From NCBI GenBank assembly GCA_024516035.1, contig CM044959.1, positions 13,099,902-13,163,901 on the forward strand: DNA of 64,000 bases, written 5' to 3'. The position numbers and the translations under genes were made by a program. The DNA is from Bactericera cockerelli (Eukaryota; Arthropoda; Insecta; Hemiptera; Triozidae). The notes beneath the pieces were generated by a model. It saw nothing but the letters and a program-made list of their open reading frames with translations, had not been told where the DNA came from and made no database searches. Each line of letters begins with the position of its first letter. Within the stretch, counting starts at the first letter, position 1. Positions 47,101 to 49,990 of this stretch are shown piece by piece.

Positions 47101-48986
47101 GAAATCCTCATTTGTTATCAGTTGCCGTGTATTTTGTCTGTCCGGGTAGCTCAGTGGTAAAGGCGGCACTCTGTGAATCCAGAGATTCTAGAGGTCGTGG
47201 GTTCGAAACCCATCCGGGACATGACAAGTTATTATCCCATTTGGGATTTTTACCACATAATCATATGTCTTGGGCTTACTGCTGGAATAATGGGACTTTA
47301 ATAGTCTTAATCGGGCAGTATAAATAAGGCGATATTATTATTATTATTTTAGGTTGCAGTAGACACGCGACAAATCCACCATGTGTGAAAGGTCTCTAAA
47401 CGGAATATCTGCATGACGTCCTCGTTAGATACGGTGAGTGATAACGTTGATAAGAAATAAGTTGGTTAATTGAGGAAGACGTCGAAAGGTCAACACATTC
47501 ACAATATTCTGCACATAGCACACACTGTATAATCAACTTTGATTTTCACATGTGACATTGTCATTATACAGTACATAATTGGTGCGTTACCGACCTCAGT
47601 AGCTTGATCGATAAGACGGCGGACTTGTAACCAGGAGGTTGGTGGTTCAAGTCCCGGTTTCGGCGTGGATTTAATAAAGCAAGTTTGTGTAGTTGTTGAG
47701 AACTTTCTCGAGTTTTTGAGAACTTTCTTTCTTTTCTTTTTTCTTTCATAATTGGTTTGTTATTTATCTTTTTTTGATGGAACTCTTGCTGCTTGTAGAT
47801 CCGTTCCATAGTTTAGTTCAACTCAATTTTTTTCGCTAATTTCACACAACTAAGGGTTGGGTGGACGAGATTGCCACAGGCAACAACAATAACCCCGCGC
47901 TTTAGGTAGGACATTAGCTTCATTCTCTTTTTTGTTCTTGTTTCTTTGTTCAATCTATTTATTTTTTCTTTTTAATTTCATTGTATTTTTGTCTTACCTA
48001 ACAGAGCATACTATGATAATAATAAAAACAGAACCTGAATGTTTTCGTTAAAAATTAGAGGAATATTGTTTATTTGTATGTTATCATGATCTTGTTTCAA
48101 GATGGTGAAAATTGGAAGATATGGGATTTTTTATGCCGAAACCCCAATTTTTTATAAACTATTTTTTTTTAATTTGGGTTTAACGTCGCTTTCAACTGCA
48201 TGGTCTTATGACGACGGGGGTGTTACCCTTTATAAGCAGGAAACTCAAAAATCTGCTACCCACATTAACCTCACCCGGCCTTGGTTGGGCCGGAATGCCG
48301 GCATCTTGAAGTCTTCACCTCGCTGGACGTTGCTTAACTTCGGTGATCCTACGAGAACCGGTGCATTCAATGCGCCATCGAAGATGGTTTTTTTTTTTAT
48401 ACTTTACATGATTAGGTATACGGAGTATTCGACAGGGCCGTATTTAGGGGGGGTGGGCCCAGGGGGGCCGGGCCCCCCCCCTCGAGCTCGGCCCCTCCCT
48501 CGAATTTCTCACTTGAACGCAGGCTCTCGTCCCGGGCCCCCCCCTGCCTTGCATTTTTTCTAGGTACATTACATATCTACGTACATGGTATTCGACGTGG
48601 CCGAGTGAGTAGCTCATATTGAACACACATGACCGGGGTTTGATCCCTGGATTACATATTTTTTTTAAACAAAAAAATCAAATTTCAAAAAATACTAACA
48701 TTAACCTCACCCAGCCTGGGTAGGGCCGGAATTAACAGCCTCACGTGTTCGGAGGGAACAGAATTTTCGTCGAAAAGTCTGCTCCATCCGGGAATTGAAC
48801 TTAAGATATCTGGACTACGGGCAGTAGTCACAACCGTTAAGCCACGGAGGCTGGAGTCCCCCCTCCCCCCCCTTAAGATGGAAGAAATATACAAGAAATA
48901 ATAATGATAAAAATAATTTTACCTTGAATGAGAAGACAGCACAGGAAAGCACCGTAGAGGCATCTGCTTTCCAACCGGAGGGCCAT
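6119..48986 (-). CDS. Mucin-insert serpin, complete gene of ten coding exons
   Basis: Ten exons (48986-48923, 44515-44430, 37191-37006, 35825-35267, 34752-32894, 32290-32161, 31481-30604, 13018-12833, 11816-11687, 6252-6119) join without a frame break into 1403 residues. Order: signal peptide (about 1-21), serpin helix A/B region with NIAFSPYGLASVSMLLYEGA (about 59-78), Ser/Thr/Pro mucin-like block (about 158-800), serpin-like segment (about 860-993), Gly/Tyr/Asn/Gln/Ser repeats (about 1005-1195), serpin beta-sheet parts, and the C-terminal signature FTASHSFVYFVV. The predicted role is a secreted, heavily O-glycosylated, non-inhibitory serpin. The loop hinge lacks the usual small residues (KKYNSGLVHEV). 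As I recall it, Drosophila Spn100A is a non-inhibitory serpin with an insert; orthology is untested. The gene spans 43 kb because of repeat-filled introns. Confidence 0.9.
6280..6852. mobile_element. piggyBac-type MITE flanked by TTAA
   Basis: TTAA at 6276-6279 precedes CCCATTGCGTAC, and the complement GTATGCAATGGG ends at 6852 and is followed by TTAA at 6853-6856. CCC ends plus a TTAA duplication are typical of piggyBac. There is no transposase. It lies 24 bp upstream of the serpin exon 10 acceptor and contains the nested MITE at 6302-6565. Confidence 0.7.
6302..6565. mobile_element. Palindromic MITE nested in the piggyBac MITE
   Basis: ATATCGTCGTCCCAAACACG at 6302 is repeated inverted, ending at 6565, within arms of at least 26 bp. 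Copies of CGAAGTGGCGTATCT lie inside. No ORF. Confidence 0.7.
6927..7112 (+). repeat. SINE-G copy
   Basis: Head GGCTCAGTGGTTAAGAGCAT with B box GGTTCGAATCC, body GGAATGGCATGGATGTAAAG and GAAAGCGGTTCCGGGGCA, short A tail. Other copies: 31949-32152 (+) and 51185-51368 (-). Confidence 0.75.
7178..7314. mobile_element. MITE-M
   Basis: Imperfect inverted ends: TTAAGGGCGAAATTATTGGA and the complement of GACTATTGATTCCGCCCTAA. A second copy is at 9939-10070 and end pieces are near 37556 and 53770. No ORF. Confidence 0.6.
7428..7924 (+). repeat. SINE-C copy, a tRNA-like fragment, then unassigned DNA
   Basis: SINE-C at 7428-7563 has AGCTTGATCGATAAGGCGGC, GGAGGTCGGTGGTTCAAGTC and TAGTAAAGCGAGTTTGAGTA. 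A reversed tRNA-like piece follows at about 7580-7680. I recognise nothing at 7681-7924. Confidence 0.6.
7925..8103 (+). repeat. SINE-E copy, host of Helitron A
   Basis: Tail half of a tRNA-type SINE: GTTGGTTCAAATCCCACCCA, TCATTAATTTGAGTTTGTGA, GAAAATGCTTTGAGCATTAA and a GAGTATTATTA end. Its ATT-rich tail was the target of Helitron A. Other copies: 15088-15580, 52694-52944, 56225-56450 (+); 46274-46385, 55478-55600, 59648-59775 (-). Confidence 0.7.
8112..9287. mobile_element. 1.2-kb TIR element with TGTTAGGGACA repeats
   Basis: Ends: GGGGAGACCGCTGATGTT at 8112 and its complement ending at 9287. Flanking TATA on both sides (8108-8111, 9288-9291) is the likely target duplication. ATGTTAGGGAC or its complement recurs near both ends and centrally. 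No transposase; superfamily undetermined. Confidence 0.75.
8828..8977. mobile_element. TTAA-flanked MITE with a repeated 20-bp palindrome
   Basis: CACTTAGACGACCGG at 8828-8842 and its complement at 8963-8977 are flanked by TTAA (8824-8827, 8978-8981). The palindrome GTGTACCACCGGTGGTACAC occurs twice inside. The TTAA duplication suggests piggyBac. It sits inside the 8112-9287 element. Confidence 0.8.
9523..9821. other. Unassigned AT-rich DNA
   Basis: No convincing ORF, repeat end or RNA gene seen. Confidence 0.3.
9822..10507. mobile_element. TIR element with mariner-like ends, containing MITE-M
   Basis: The end near 9822 reads CACCGGCAAAATTAACCGGA with CTTGTTGTTTTTCC. The end near 10507 reads, in complement, CTCCCCGGCAGAATTAACTG. 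The similarity continues for about 55 bp to GACTCCATG. TA borders are plausible. MITE-M is nested at 9939-10070. No transposase. Confidence 0.6.
10508..10963. other. Unassigned intronic DNA
   Basis: AT-rich, no supported feature. Confidence 0.3.
11009..11260 (+). mobile_element. Element L insertion with a snap-back 5' end
   Basis: The 11-bp duplication AACCTGGAGGT flanks it (10998-11008, 11260-11270). Its first ~24 bp are the reverse complement of the target just upstream, giving a perfect 27-bp stem with a TGGA loop at 10975-11032. The body has GATCGCACATAGAAATATGT and ends TGTAGCCAAGCTGGCTACAA with a CAA-repeat tail. Related copies: 34864-35125 and 11965-12108 (partial). Confidence 0.7.
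11325..11574 (-). pseudogene. 5'-truncated LINE fragment with 12-bp target duplication
   Basis: AGTTTCATTAAT flanks it (11313-11324, 11575-11586). The minus frame 11352-11574 resembles the C-terminal tail of some LINE polyproteins (FETMGPWCQEAIEFVKEVGI, then FLKQRISLCIQRGNAAVVMG) and stops before an AT-rich 3' end. Confidence 0.6.
11687..11816 (-). CDS. Serpin exon 9: breach region and loop hinge
   Basis: Encodes LGVSDIFDISKADLSSMS, a close match to the serpin L-G-x-x-D-x-F-x-x-x-x-A-D-x-S motif, then NLFVRDIMQVVAIYAKKYNS and GL. Acceptor TTTTTTCAG; donor CTGG|GTGAGT at 11687. Inhibitory serpins have E-x-G-T-E-A-A at the hinge; here it is KKYNSGL, with bulky residues where small ones are required for loop insertion. 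Confidence 0.9.
11817..12832. repeat. Intronic repeat fragments and LINE tails
   Basis: Repeat J end (11855-11895), element L fragment (11965-12108), reversed SINE-C head (about 12120-12180), SINE-D 3' part (about 12322-12475), reversed LINE tail (12480-12660) with partial hairpin, tRNA-like head (12676-12752), and a full reversed hairpin (12761-12814) 19 nt from exon 8. Confidence 0.55.
12833..13018 (-). CDS. Serpin exon 8: s2B/s3B and s2C region
   Basis: 62 codons, phase 0 at both ends. DEKYKLLILLPSSSYGLSSL matches the serpin strand that follows LPY and reads L-x-I-L-L-P. RYVSVYATLPVFDVVEQISL matches the strand ending in L-P-x-F. Acceptor CTTCAG at 13019-13024, donor CAG|GTAAAG. Inverted LINE hairpins lie 19 nt and 66 nt outside the two exon ends. 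Confidence 0.9.
13084..13428 (+). repeat. LINE-type hairpin tail and unassigned AT-rich DNA
   Basis: GGGTTGGGTGGAAGAGATTG and its complement are at 13084-13134, followed by an AT-rich tail. A TACAGGGTGTAAAATG module end is at about 13334. Nothing else supported. Confidence 0.5.
13429..13940 (-). mobile_element. Helitron-like end with CA microsatellite and TTAGCCGAAC motifs
   Basis: CTAG at 13429-13432 next to GCGGGCTGCACCCGC is a Helitron 3' end on the minus strand, different from copies A-D. Then come about 170 bp of CA-rich microsatellite and ACTTAGCCGAAC motifs, at least four by 13930. The same motif pair with a CA array is at 26214-26512. The 5' end is not defined. Confidence 0.45.
13955..14160 (+). 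repeat. 5S-SINE copy, internally deleted
   Basis: CACCGGTTCCTGTAGGATCA and CCGAAGTTGAGCAACGT come from a 5S rRNA head. Then the shared body CAAAGGCTGGGTGAGG and the tail GGTTTAACGTCGCTTTTAAA. Confidence 0.65.
14161..14765 (-). repeat. Unassigned DNA, then repeat J copies
   Basis: Nothing recognised at 14161-14400. A reversed J copy is at 14404-14690 with a T run at about 14588-14617. A second J end follows at 14690-14765. Confidence 0.5.
14766..15060 (+). repeat. SINE-D, near full length
   Basis: Head CTCAGTGGTTAAGCACTCGC with B box GGTCCGAACCC, body CGTGTTGACTCAGCACCTAA, GAAGTATTGTGTCACTTCTC and GGCTACAACACAGACCACAA, then an A-rich tail after GGCTGTTAAACACTCATC. Other copies: 25368-25625, 37448-37870, 54143-54300, 62823-63555 (+); 59995-60290 (-). 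Confidence 0.75.
15088..15580 (+). repeat. SINE-E copy split by Helitron B
   Basis: GTGCACTGGTAGTCAAGTGG begins the head at about 15093. The body runs to TAACCTCGCCTGGTGGTTA. The last part (CTTACCTTCCAATATAGAGT) resumes after the Helitron. Confidence 0.7.
15292..15537 (-). mobile_element. Short Helitron B
   Basis: On the minus strand it starts A|TCTATACTTATATAAG and ends in a GC hairpin and CTAG|T. It is inserted in the SINE-E tail. About 246 bp, no ORF. Confidence 0.75.
15545..16082 (-). repeat. Repeat J-related sequence
   Basis: Shares with repeat J the phrases TTAACCGATTTTCTTCAAA and GTATCGGCAAGTC. Ends near CTCCCTTTGTTTTTA. Confidence 0.45.
16236..16565 (+). repeat. 45-bp tandem repeat, about 7.3 units, with higher-order pattern
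   Basis: AGGCATGGCCTTCTATGTAT recurs at 16236, 16281, 16326, 16371, 16416, 16461, 16506 and 16551. A variant with ACTATAAACCTGAGGCATTG appears at the second and sixth full junctions, giving a 180-bp higher-order unit. Because 45 is divisible by 3 the frame stays open (15-residue repeats), but I do not regard it as a gene. Confidence 0.9.
16665..18284. mobile_element. Foldback element made of TACAGGGTG modules
   Basis: The sequence from TACAGGGTGTCCCACCAAA (about 16662) returns as its inverse, ending in CACCCTGTATA at about 18284, with arms of roughly 800 bp. Within each arm TACAGGGTG (or its complement) recurs every 110-150 bp: near 16784, 16912, 17050, 17195, 17220 and 17343. TA borders are plausible. 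A partial relative is at 61530-61820. Confidence 0.8.
18431..19019 (+). repeat. Unassigned DNA with a LINE hairpin tail
   Basis: A repeat J end (GACACAATACTTCCTCGTGA) is at 18755-18775. The hairpin module GGGTTGGGTGGAAGAGATTG is at 18857-18914 with an AT-rich tail to 19019. Confidence 0.45.
19020..24640. repeat. 797-bp satellite: about six direct units then one inverted unit
   Basis: AAGAATGGCCTGG marks each unit at 19125, 19922, 20720, 21522, 22319 and 23116 (spacing 797-802). At about 23691 the array flips. The complement runs to about 24640 and includes CCAGGCCATTCTT near 24213. Units are nearly identical. Small ORFs on both strands are shadows of the unit. The array lies inside serpin intron 7. 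Confidence 0.93.
24666..25047 (+). repeat. 39-bp tandem repeat, about nine units
   Basis: ATACACCCGTCAAAAGTAAA recurs every 39 bp from 24691 to 25003. Units alternate TTTAGCTGTAC and TTTAGTAGTAC in the first six copies, giving a 78-bp higher-order unit. It abuts the inverted end of the satellite. Confidence 0.92.
25048..25367. other. Unassigned intronic DNA
   Basis: No supported feature. Confidence 0.3.
25368..25625 (+). repeat. SINE-D copy
   Basis: GATTAGCTCGGTGGCTAAGC at the head, TGACCCAGCACCTAAATGG in the body, A-rich tail. The B box is damaged. Confidence 0.65.
25626..26213. other. Unassigned intronic DNA
   Basis: AT-rich. A weak inverted pair TTGGTTCGTCTAAT and ATTTAGACGAAC is at 26008-26070. 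Confidence 0.3.
26214..26512. repeat. TTCGGCTAAGTATT motifs joined to a CA microsatellite
   Basis: TTAGCCGAACC followed by three GTTCGGCTAA motifs at 26220-26310, then about 190 bp of CA/CCCACCCA repeat. The same motif lies beside a CA array at 13429-13940. Confidence 0.6.
26513..27666. repeat. Two diverged ~185-bp tandem units and scattered SINE pieces
   Basis: Units at about 26560-26740 and 26745-26935 share TTCGAGAACGGT/CTCGAGAACCGT and AAAAATATAGGTCC. A partial LINE hairpin is near 27171-27205 and a SINE-C piece at 27433-27490. The rest is unassigned. Confidence 0.45.
28186..30203 (-). mobile_element. 5'-truncated non-LTR retrotransposon
   Basis: The LINE starts (5' end, minus strand) within the RT gene at about 30203 and ends in a TAA-repeat tail at about 28190. 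AAATTTA next to both ends is a likely short target duplication in the foldback element. The 3' UTR holds a G/C homopolymer (28435-28463) and the hairpin at 28303-28362 (GGTGGTGCGGAAGAGAATGC, then its complement). That hairpin is the probable source of the tails on many SINEs here. Confidence 0.8.
28486..30200 (-). pseudogene. LINE reverse transcriptase, frameshifted
   Basis: Two frames cover one RT domain. 30200-29661 holds the fingers (AAGTDGFSICFLK, then DFRPISLLPIFSKVLEKVVH). 29634-28486 holds the palm with FSKAFDSVDFDILL, GVPQGSILGPILFSMFINDI and the catalytic YADD (HLYADDLQLY), then the thumb and C-terminus ending in LKEYMFTLD. A one-base deletion near 29689, within the usual G-F-R-P-G-H-S-T block, breaks it. 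The endonuclease part is missing by 5' truncation. It looks like the Jockey/CR1/L2 assemblage; the clade is not resolved by eye. Confidence 0.88.
30604..31481 (-). CDS. Serpin exon 7: second insert plus serpin sheet A region
   Basis: Starts with the split Tyr codon T|AT, then ETPLLHKIKSWIKYKSGYDQ and IDPFTIAHI, which match the serpin I-N-x-W-V-x-x-x-T-x-x-x-I segment. About 190 residues follow, built from loose 10-12-residue repeats such as NGGSYAQPNQNYLP and NGNYAQSNGGFTQSGGSY, shifting to GGSSHPGGIHQSGDFHQ. The serpin fold returns with FLANGRARIVPVMRYSAVLP and YAYVAPLDAFALEIPLD. The canonical N-A-x-Y-F-K-G-x-W strand was not found. Donor GAT|GTAAGT. Confidence 0.9.
31482..31948. repeat. Intron with a SINE-B fragment
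   Basis: 31500-31680 has short ATCTAATCTA repeats. A reversed SINE-B piece lies at about 31795-31915 (GGAGGATAACTTGTCATGTC). Confidence 0.5.
31949..32152 (+). repeat. SINE-G copy abutting a serpin splice donor
   Basis: Complete head and body, then 28 A at 32125-32152. The serpin exon 6 donor GTAAGTCC (minus) occupies 32160-32153, so the intron reads straight from the donor into the T run of this antisense SINE. Confidence 0.8.
32161..32290 (-). CDS. Serpin exon 6
   Basis: 43 codons plus one base: DAVRRNKSLVSSFMDNNQVR, then YTYEMHVNDYNHNLNLRGSR and SIA. Acceptor ATTCCAG, donor GCTT|GTAAGT. The segment joins the acidic end of the mucin block to the helix before the second insert. It has no clear serpin motif by eye. 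The tract before the acceptor contains CTTCCACCCAACCC from a LINE hairpin. Confidence 0.85.
32291..32893. repeat. Intron 5 with repeat pieces and a duplicated mucin-exon fragment
   Basis: LINE hairpin piece at 32309-32345, reversed 5S-SINE tail at about 32390-32470, SINE-D-like tail at about 32530-32620. Joined to it at 32621-32690 is a 70-bp copy of exon 5 sequence (34211-34280) with three mismatches. Confidence 0.65.
32894..34752 (-). CDS. Serpin exon 5: mucin-like block
   Basis: 1859 nt, 620 codons with the shared Glu. The first ~500 residues are Thr/Ser/Pro-rich with many TT and ST pairs (TTENPVASTSATSQGTEPTV) and some Asn-linked sites. Three imperfect repeats centre on NKNDKLSTIIEVTVTPPST (at about 33510-33860). 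Near the end two tandem units read AAYIPPQNGAYIDIANPNK and SAYLPPKNGAYVDQAKPNK. An acidic region follows (NYDYLNPENFQDYVNIVEKS, then SEPDFMDAVMQ). Such blocks are usually extracellular and O-glycosylated. Acceptor TTTTTCAG|AA, donor CAG|GTAAGT. Antisense ORFs here are compositional shadows. Confidence 0.9.
34753..35266 (+). repeat. Intron 4 with element L
   Basis: Element L at 34864-35125 (AAGCCAGGCTAGCTTACAG, GATCGCACATAGAAATATGT, CAACAACAACAACAACAACC tail). Rest unassigned. Confidence 0.65.
35267..35825 (-). CDS. Serpin exon 4: helix C/D region and start of mucin block
   Basis: 186 codons plus one base. SYFMSDGFLKGLVLSHENVC and IRADYMRVLAFYGFDLPEH continue the serpin domain. After SVEPC the sequence becomes almost pure Ser/Thr/Pro/Asn with SS-TNPSS-type repeats (SAITSSTNPSSGVTTSTNPS). 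Acceptor TTTCAG|AGT, donor AAAG|GTTTGT. The mucin block therefore begins inside this exon, not at an exon border, which argues for expansion in place rather than exon shuffling. Confidence 0.9.
35868..36045 (-). repeat. LINE 3'-end copy
   Basis: In minus orientation: hairpin GGGCTGGGTGGAAGAGATTG, AGGTAGGACATTAG, GCATACCATAATAATAAAA tail. The tail ends about 43 nt from the exon 4 acceptor. Confidence 0.7.
36046..36590 (+). repeat. 5S-SINE and SINE-B fragments
   Basis: A 5S-derived head (GTCGATGGCACGTTCAATAC, CACTGAAGTTAAGCAACGTT) at 36178-36310. A reversed SINE-B head and body at 36338-36430. 36431-36590 is AT-rich and unassigned. Confidence 0.55.
36591..37002 (+). pseudogene. LINE 3' fragment abutting serpin exon 3
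   Basis: A plus-strand frame reads LPEEVRLLEATTFKNRLKKR, then LLNLVPYSFDDQLTW and a stop, a typical LINE polyprotein C-terminus. The 3' UTR runs to an ATT-repeat tail ending at about 37001. The exon 3 donor is at 37005-37004, so the tail starts within about six bases of it. Confidence 0.65.
37006..37191 (-). CDS. Serpin exon 3: helix A to helix C
   Basis: 62 codons, phase 0. LLAHSMPGRNIAFSPYGLAS then VSMLLYEGAAGNAAHQLQQA and LRLPYDGLYARVGF. N-I-x-F-S-P-x-x-x-A-S and G-A-x-G-N-x-A-x-Q-L are diagnostic serpin N-terminal motifs. Acceptor CCTCAG, donor AGG|GTGAGT. GC content is far above the flanking introns. Confidence 0.93.
37238..38064. repeat. SINE-C, SINE-D and SINE-E pieces
   Basis: Reversed SINE-C at 37238-37388; SINE-D head at 37448-37530; MITE-M end near 37556; SINE-D middle at about 37745-37865; SINE-E tail at 37868-37945. 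37946-38064 unassigned. Confidence 0.6.
38065..39103. mobile_element. TIR element of Ginger/KRBA2 type, internally deleted
   Basis: TGTATATGTTAGCGGCAATG at 38065 is matched inverted at the 39103 end, giving 28-bp TIRs. Subterminal palindromes of TATGCCTAGGCA with GTTGAC occur at both ends. It carries the integrase-like ORF at 38297-38884. Target duplication not resolved. Confidence 0.75.
38297..38884 (-). pseudogene. Truncated integrase-like transposase (HHCC zinc region only)
   Basis: 195 residues. The recognisable part, about residues 125-185, reads FEVLNDAHITTGHGGRDRM and, after about 30 residues, LSLCEPCVQKMNHKRKG. His-x4-His followed by Cys-x2-Cys is the N-terminal zinc-binding module of retroviral-type integrases, and the wording matches KRBA2/Ginger transposase-like proteins. 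The catalytic D-D-E core that should follow is absent: the frame stops after KPMLFNEMN. Intact TIRs with a partial gene mark a deletion derivative. Confidence 0.65.
39104..39827. repeat. LINE tail and unassigned DNA
   Basis: Reversed LINE 3' end at 39240-39385 (TAATTAAAGGGCGGGGTTAT). 39386-39827 has no assigned identity; it contains a run of about 24 A at 39610-39633. Confidence 0.4.
40005..40157. mobile_element. Palindromic MITE-N
   Basis: CTCGACTGCTGGGTCCCAGC near 40028 is repeated inverted near 40137. The arms are about 65 bp around a spacer of about 25 bp and include TTTAGCGTCACGTGATC and GATCACATGACGCTAAA. No ORF. Confidence 0.75.
40158..41714 (+). repeat. Series of SINE-C copies
   Basis: Heads with CGATAAGGCGGCG or close variants at about 40168-40250, 40543-40615, 40714-40852, 40880-41010 and 41306-41380, all plus strand. 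A 5S-SINE tail (GACCATGCAGTTGAAAGAGA) is at 41050-41110 and a reversed tRNA-like piece at about 41110-41180. 41381-41714 is unassigned apart from a TAA microsatellite. Confidence 0.6.
41715..42250 (-). repeat. Repeat J copy
   Basis: GACACAATACTTCCTCGTGA at one end and TTTCTATTATTAGAAATGTC at the other; internal CGGGTGTACCGTTCACGAAA. Confidence 0.65.
42251..43192. repeat. 5S-SINE tail and unassigned DNA
   Basis: Reversed 5S-SINE 3' part at about 42470-42590 (TTAACGTCGCTTCAACTACA). Other parts show no supported feature. Confidence 0.4.
43193..43382 (-). repeat. LINE 3'-end copy
   Basis: TTTATT-type tail at 43193, then AGAAACTCTTTATTAGTAGA, AT-rich body and hairpin CTAAAGGGCGGGGTTATTGC. Very close to the copy at 12480-12660. 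Confidence 0.65.
43545..43775 (+). repeat. 5S-SINE copy
   Basis: AGCGTCGATGGCGCGTTAAA and CACCGGTTCTCGTAGGATCA from a 5S head; CCCAACCCAGGCTGGGTGAA body; A-rich tail. Confidence 0.75.
43870..44100 (-). repeat. Repeat J fragment
   Basis: CACAAAAACCAAATTTGCTC through TTAGAAATTTCTCGG. Confidence 0.55.
44138..44410 (+). repeat. 5S-rRNA-derived SINE, best full-length copy
   Basis: The first ~120 bp (GCCAGCGTCGATGGCATGTT ... GACGCTGGC at about 44258) follow 5S rRNA throughout: TGAATACACCGGTTCCC, CACCGAAGTTAAGCGACATC and the Pol III internal-control region AAGACTTGGATGGGTGACC. The body follows (CACTCAGGCTGGGTGAGGTC, GTAGCAGGTTTGTGAGTTTC, GGAGGGTAAAACCCCCGTCG, TGACCATGGCAGTTGAAAGC) and then a run of A. 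It lies antisense in serpin intron 2, its tail ending 20 nt from the exon 2 donor. Confidence 0.85.
44430..44515 (-). CDS. Serpin exon 2
   Basis: 86 nt. With the G from exon 1 it encodes GCLPSQHSRQSPMFAMSDVT then NDLGVCALQ, the segment after signal cleavage leading into helix A. Acceptor TTCCAG|GA, donor CAG|GTGAGA. Phases agree with exons 1 and 3. Called by splice-site and phase logic plus position; short, so slightly less certain than exon 3. Confidence 0.85.
44527..44872 (-). repeat. Repeat J copy
   Basis: AATAAGCGTTTAAGTAAAAA, GCGCATGATCTCTTTCACCT and AACACAATACTTCCG near the end. Starts about 12 bp from serpin exon 2. Confidence 0.6.
44873..45309. other. Unassigned intronic DNA
   Basis: No supported feature. 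Confidence 0.3.
45310..45690 (+). pseudogene. LINE 3' fragment
   Basis: The frame LLLERVQKKFLNYFNYR, then LDSLKERRHQADSRFLQKLI, is the conserved tail of Jockey-type RT proteins. It is followed by a short 3' UTR with an ATT repeat at about 45650. Confidence 0.65.
45691..46386 (-). repeat. SINE-H and SINE-E fragments
   Basis: Reversed SINE-H head at 45823-45960 (CCAACCGAGAATTGATCTCA, ACGGGCAGTAGTCACAACCG). Reversed SINE-E at 46274-46385 (TTTAGTGGAAGGTAACCACC). Unassigned between. Confidence 0.6.
46387..46830 (+). repeat. Diverged tandem repeat, about 160-185 bp, 2.5 units
   Basis: GGTTTTTCCTACGAAAAC starts units near 46390, 46552 and 46735; CATTCAGGCATTGAAAGCTA recurs. Homopolymer lengths vary between units. 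Confidence 0.75.
46856..47071 (-). mobile_element. Short Helitron C
   Basis: Minus strand: A|TCTTAATATATAAATG ... GCGGGCCATGCCTCGGCCCG ... CTAG|T. 216 bp, no ORF. Confidence 0.78.
47142..47345 (+). repeat. SINE-B copy
   Basis: Head GGTAGCTCAGTGGTAAAGGC, B box GGTTCGAAACCC, body CCATTTGGGATTTTTACCAC and GGCTTACTGCTGGAATAATG, tail GGCAGTATAAATAAGGCGAT then ATT repeats. Other copies: 52264-52466, 57050-57240, 58243-58432, 59056-59228 (all -). Confidence 0.78.
47346..48162 (+). repeat. SINE-C copy and LINE tail
   Basis: SINE-C at 47589-47700. LINE hairpin and tail at 47850-48025 (GGGTTGGGTGGACGAGATTG). Remainder unassigned. Confidence 0.55.
48163..48390 (-). repeat. 5S-SINE copy
   Basis: Reverse orientation: TTGGGTTTAACGTCGCTTTC tail, CTACCCACATTAACCTCACC body, GTGATCCTACGAGAACCGGT head. 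Confidence 0.75.
48391..48922 (-). repeat. C/G-run element end and SINE-H copy
   Basis: CAGGGCCGTATTTAGGGGGG at about 48435 looks like a DNA-transposon end, with runs of G and C following. Reversed SINE-H at 48690-48858 (AGCCTCACGTGTTCGGAGGG, ACGGGCAGTAGTCACAACCG). Confidence 0.45.
48923..48986 (-). CDS. Serpin exon 1: start codon and signal peptide
   Basis: ATG at 48986-48984 in the favourable context CAAGATGG. MALRLESRCLYGAFLCCLLI Q is a classic signal peptide: a basic start, then a hydrophobic core. Donor CAAG|GTAAAA at 48923; the next codon is split G|GA. Upstream to about 49180 is presumed 5' UTR and promoter. The longer overlapping minus frame at 48919-49179 is in another phase and is not used. 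Confidence 0.85.
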
Positions 48987-49179
48987 CTTGCAGAATAGGT
49001 ATCTTCGGACTACTGAAGTTCAATTGAAGATCGCCTTTAACGCCAACAAAACTTTCGTGGACAGTTCTTGTAAAATCGGGCGTAAAGATCAGTTTGAGGA
49101 ACTTTGGATTAAAATTCACATCGTCAGAACTTTTAACTTTAGATAGATTTAAAACTTGACGGGTTAATTTTTTTATCAC

Positions 49180-49689
49180 ATTTTATTTATTAATTCCGGC
49201 AGTCAAAGTTGACTGTTTACAGCAGAGTTAGTAATTCACAATGGGTATTTGTGCTGAATTCTTTCAACCAAAGTTATTTTGGGGGTGCGTGTTAAAAAAT
49301 AGATACAATATTGGACGTAAAATTAAATATAAAAAAATATTTTAAATAATAATCAGATAGGTAAGATGTTCACGCAAAAGAAAAATATTTATGTTAAGGA
49401 AAGTTGTTTTTTTTTAGTTTAAAACTTTTAAAAAATGGTCCTCCTAAAATTAAAACGTGTGATAGTTGAAAAGCACTCTTGCAAGAAAACACCAGAGTAA
49501 ATCACTCGTATTGAAAATCGTTTGCAAATCCACGCTAAAACTGTTTGTGCACCTGTGAATCCTTAGTCATCTACCTGAAACAAAAACCAATGCAACATTT
49601 TATTATTACTATTAAAAAAAAATCACTTTTTGGAATCATCAGGAGAGCCAATTTTTTTTTCTCAATTTCGAAAAAAGTGGCAATAGTAG
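49180..49689. other. Region upstream of the serpin gene
   Basis: AT-rich; probable promoter by position. No convincing TATA or initiator motif identified. Confidence 0.3.
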
Positions 49690-49990
49690 GTAGCAAAGCG
49701 TTAAATACAACAATGTTCGGAAGATTCTTGAGAGTTAAGCAACATCCAGCAAGGTTAGAACTTGGTGAGCCATCACTCAAATTTCAATCCTCCTAATGCT
49801 GGCCATTCGCGGCTCGCGGCCTAACCCAGGCTGGGTGAGGATAATGTCGAATCTCTTAGGAATTGATTGCTATAGGTGTACAACCTATTTGATTTGTGAG
49901 TTTCCAGTGATTAGGAGTTAGGAGGTAACACCCACCGAATGGAGGGTAAAACACCCGACTTGAATAACTTCTAAAATCTAAAATTAAAAA
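49690..49990 (+). repeat. 5S-SINE, diverged copy
   Basis: GTTAAGCAACATCCAGCAAG and ACTTGGTGAGCCATCA from the 5S head; CCTAACCCAGGCTGGGTGAG body; a tail with a partly duplicated GAGGGTAAAACACCCG. Confidence 0.6.

Noticed and set aside
47142..47222. Possible functional tRNA genes (also at 36, 12676, 62823 and elsewhere)
   Set aside because: A and B boxes are present but acceptor stems do not pair fully, the anticodon arm is disrupted, and each is followed by a SINE body and tail.
48919..49179. 86-residue minus ORF overlapping serpin exon 1
   Set aside because: Out of phase with exon 2 and without homology; the shorter frame gives a signal peptide and correct phase.
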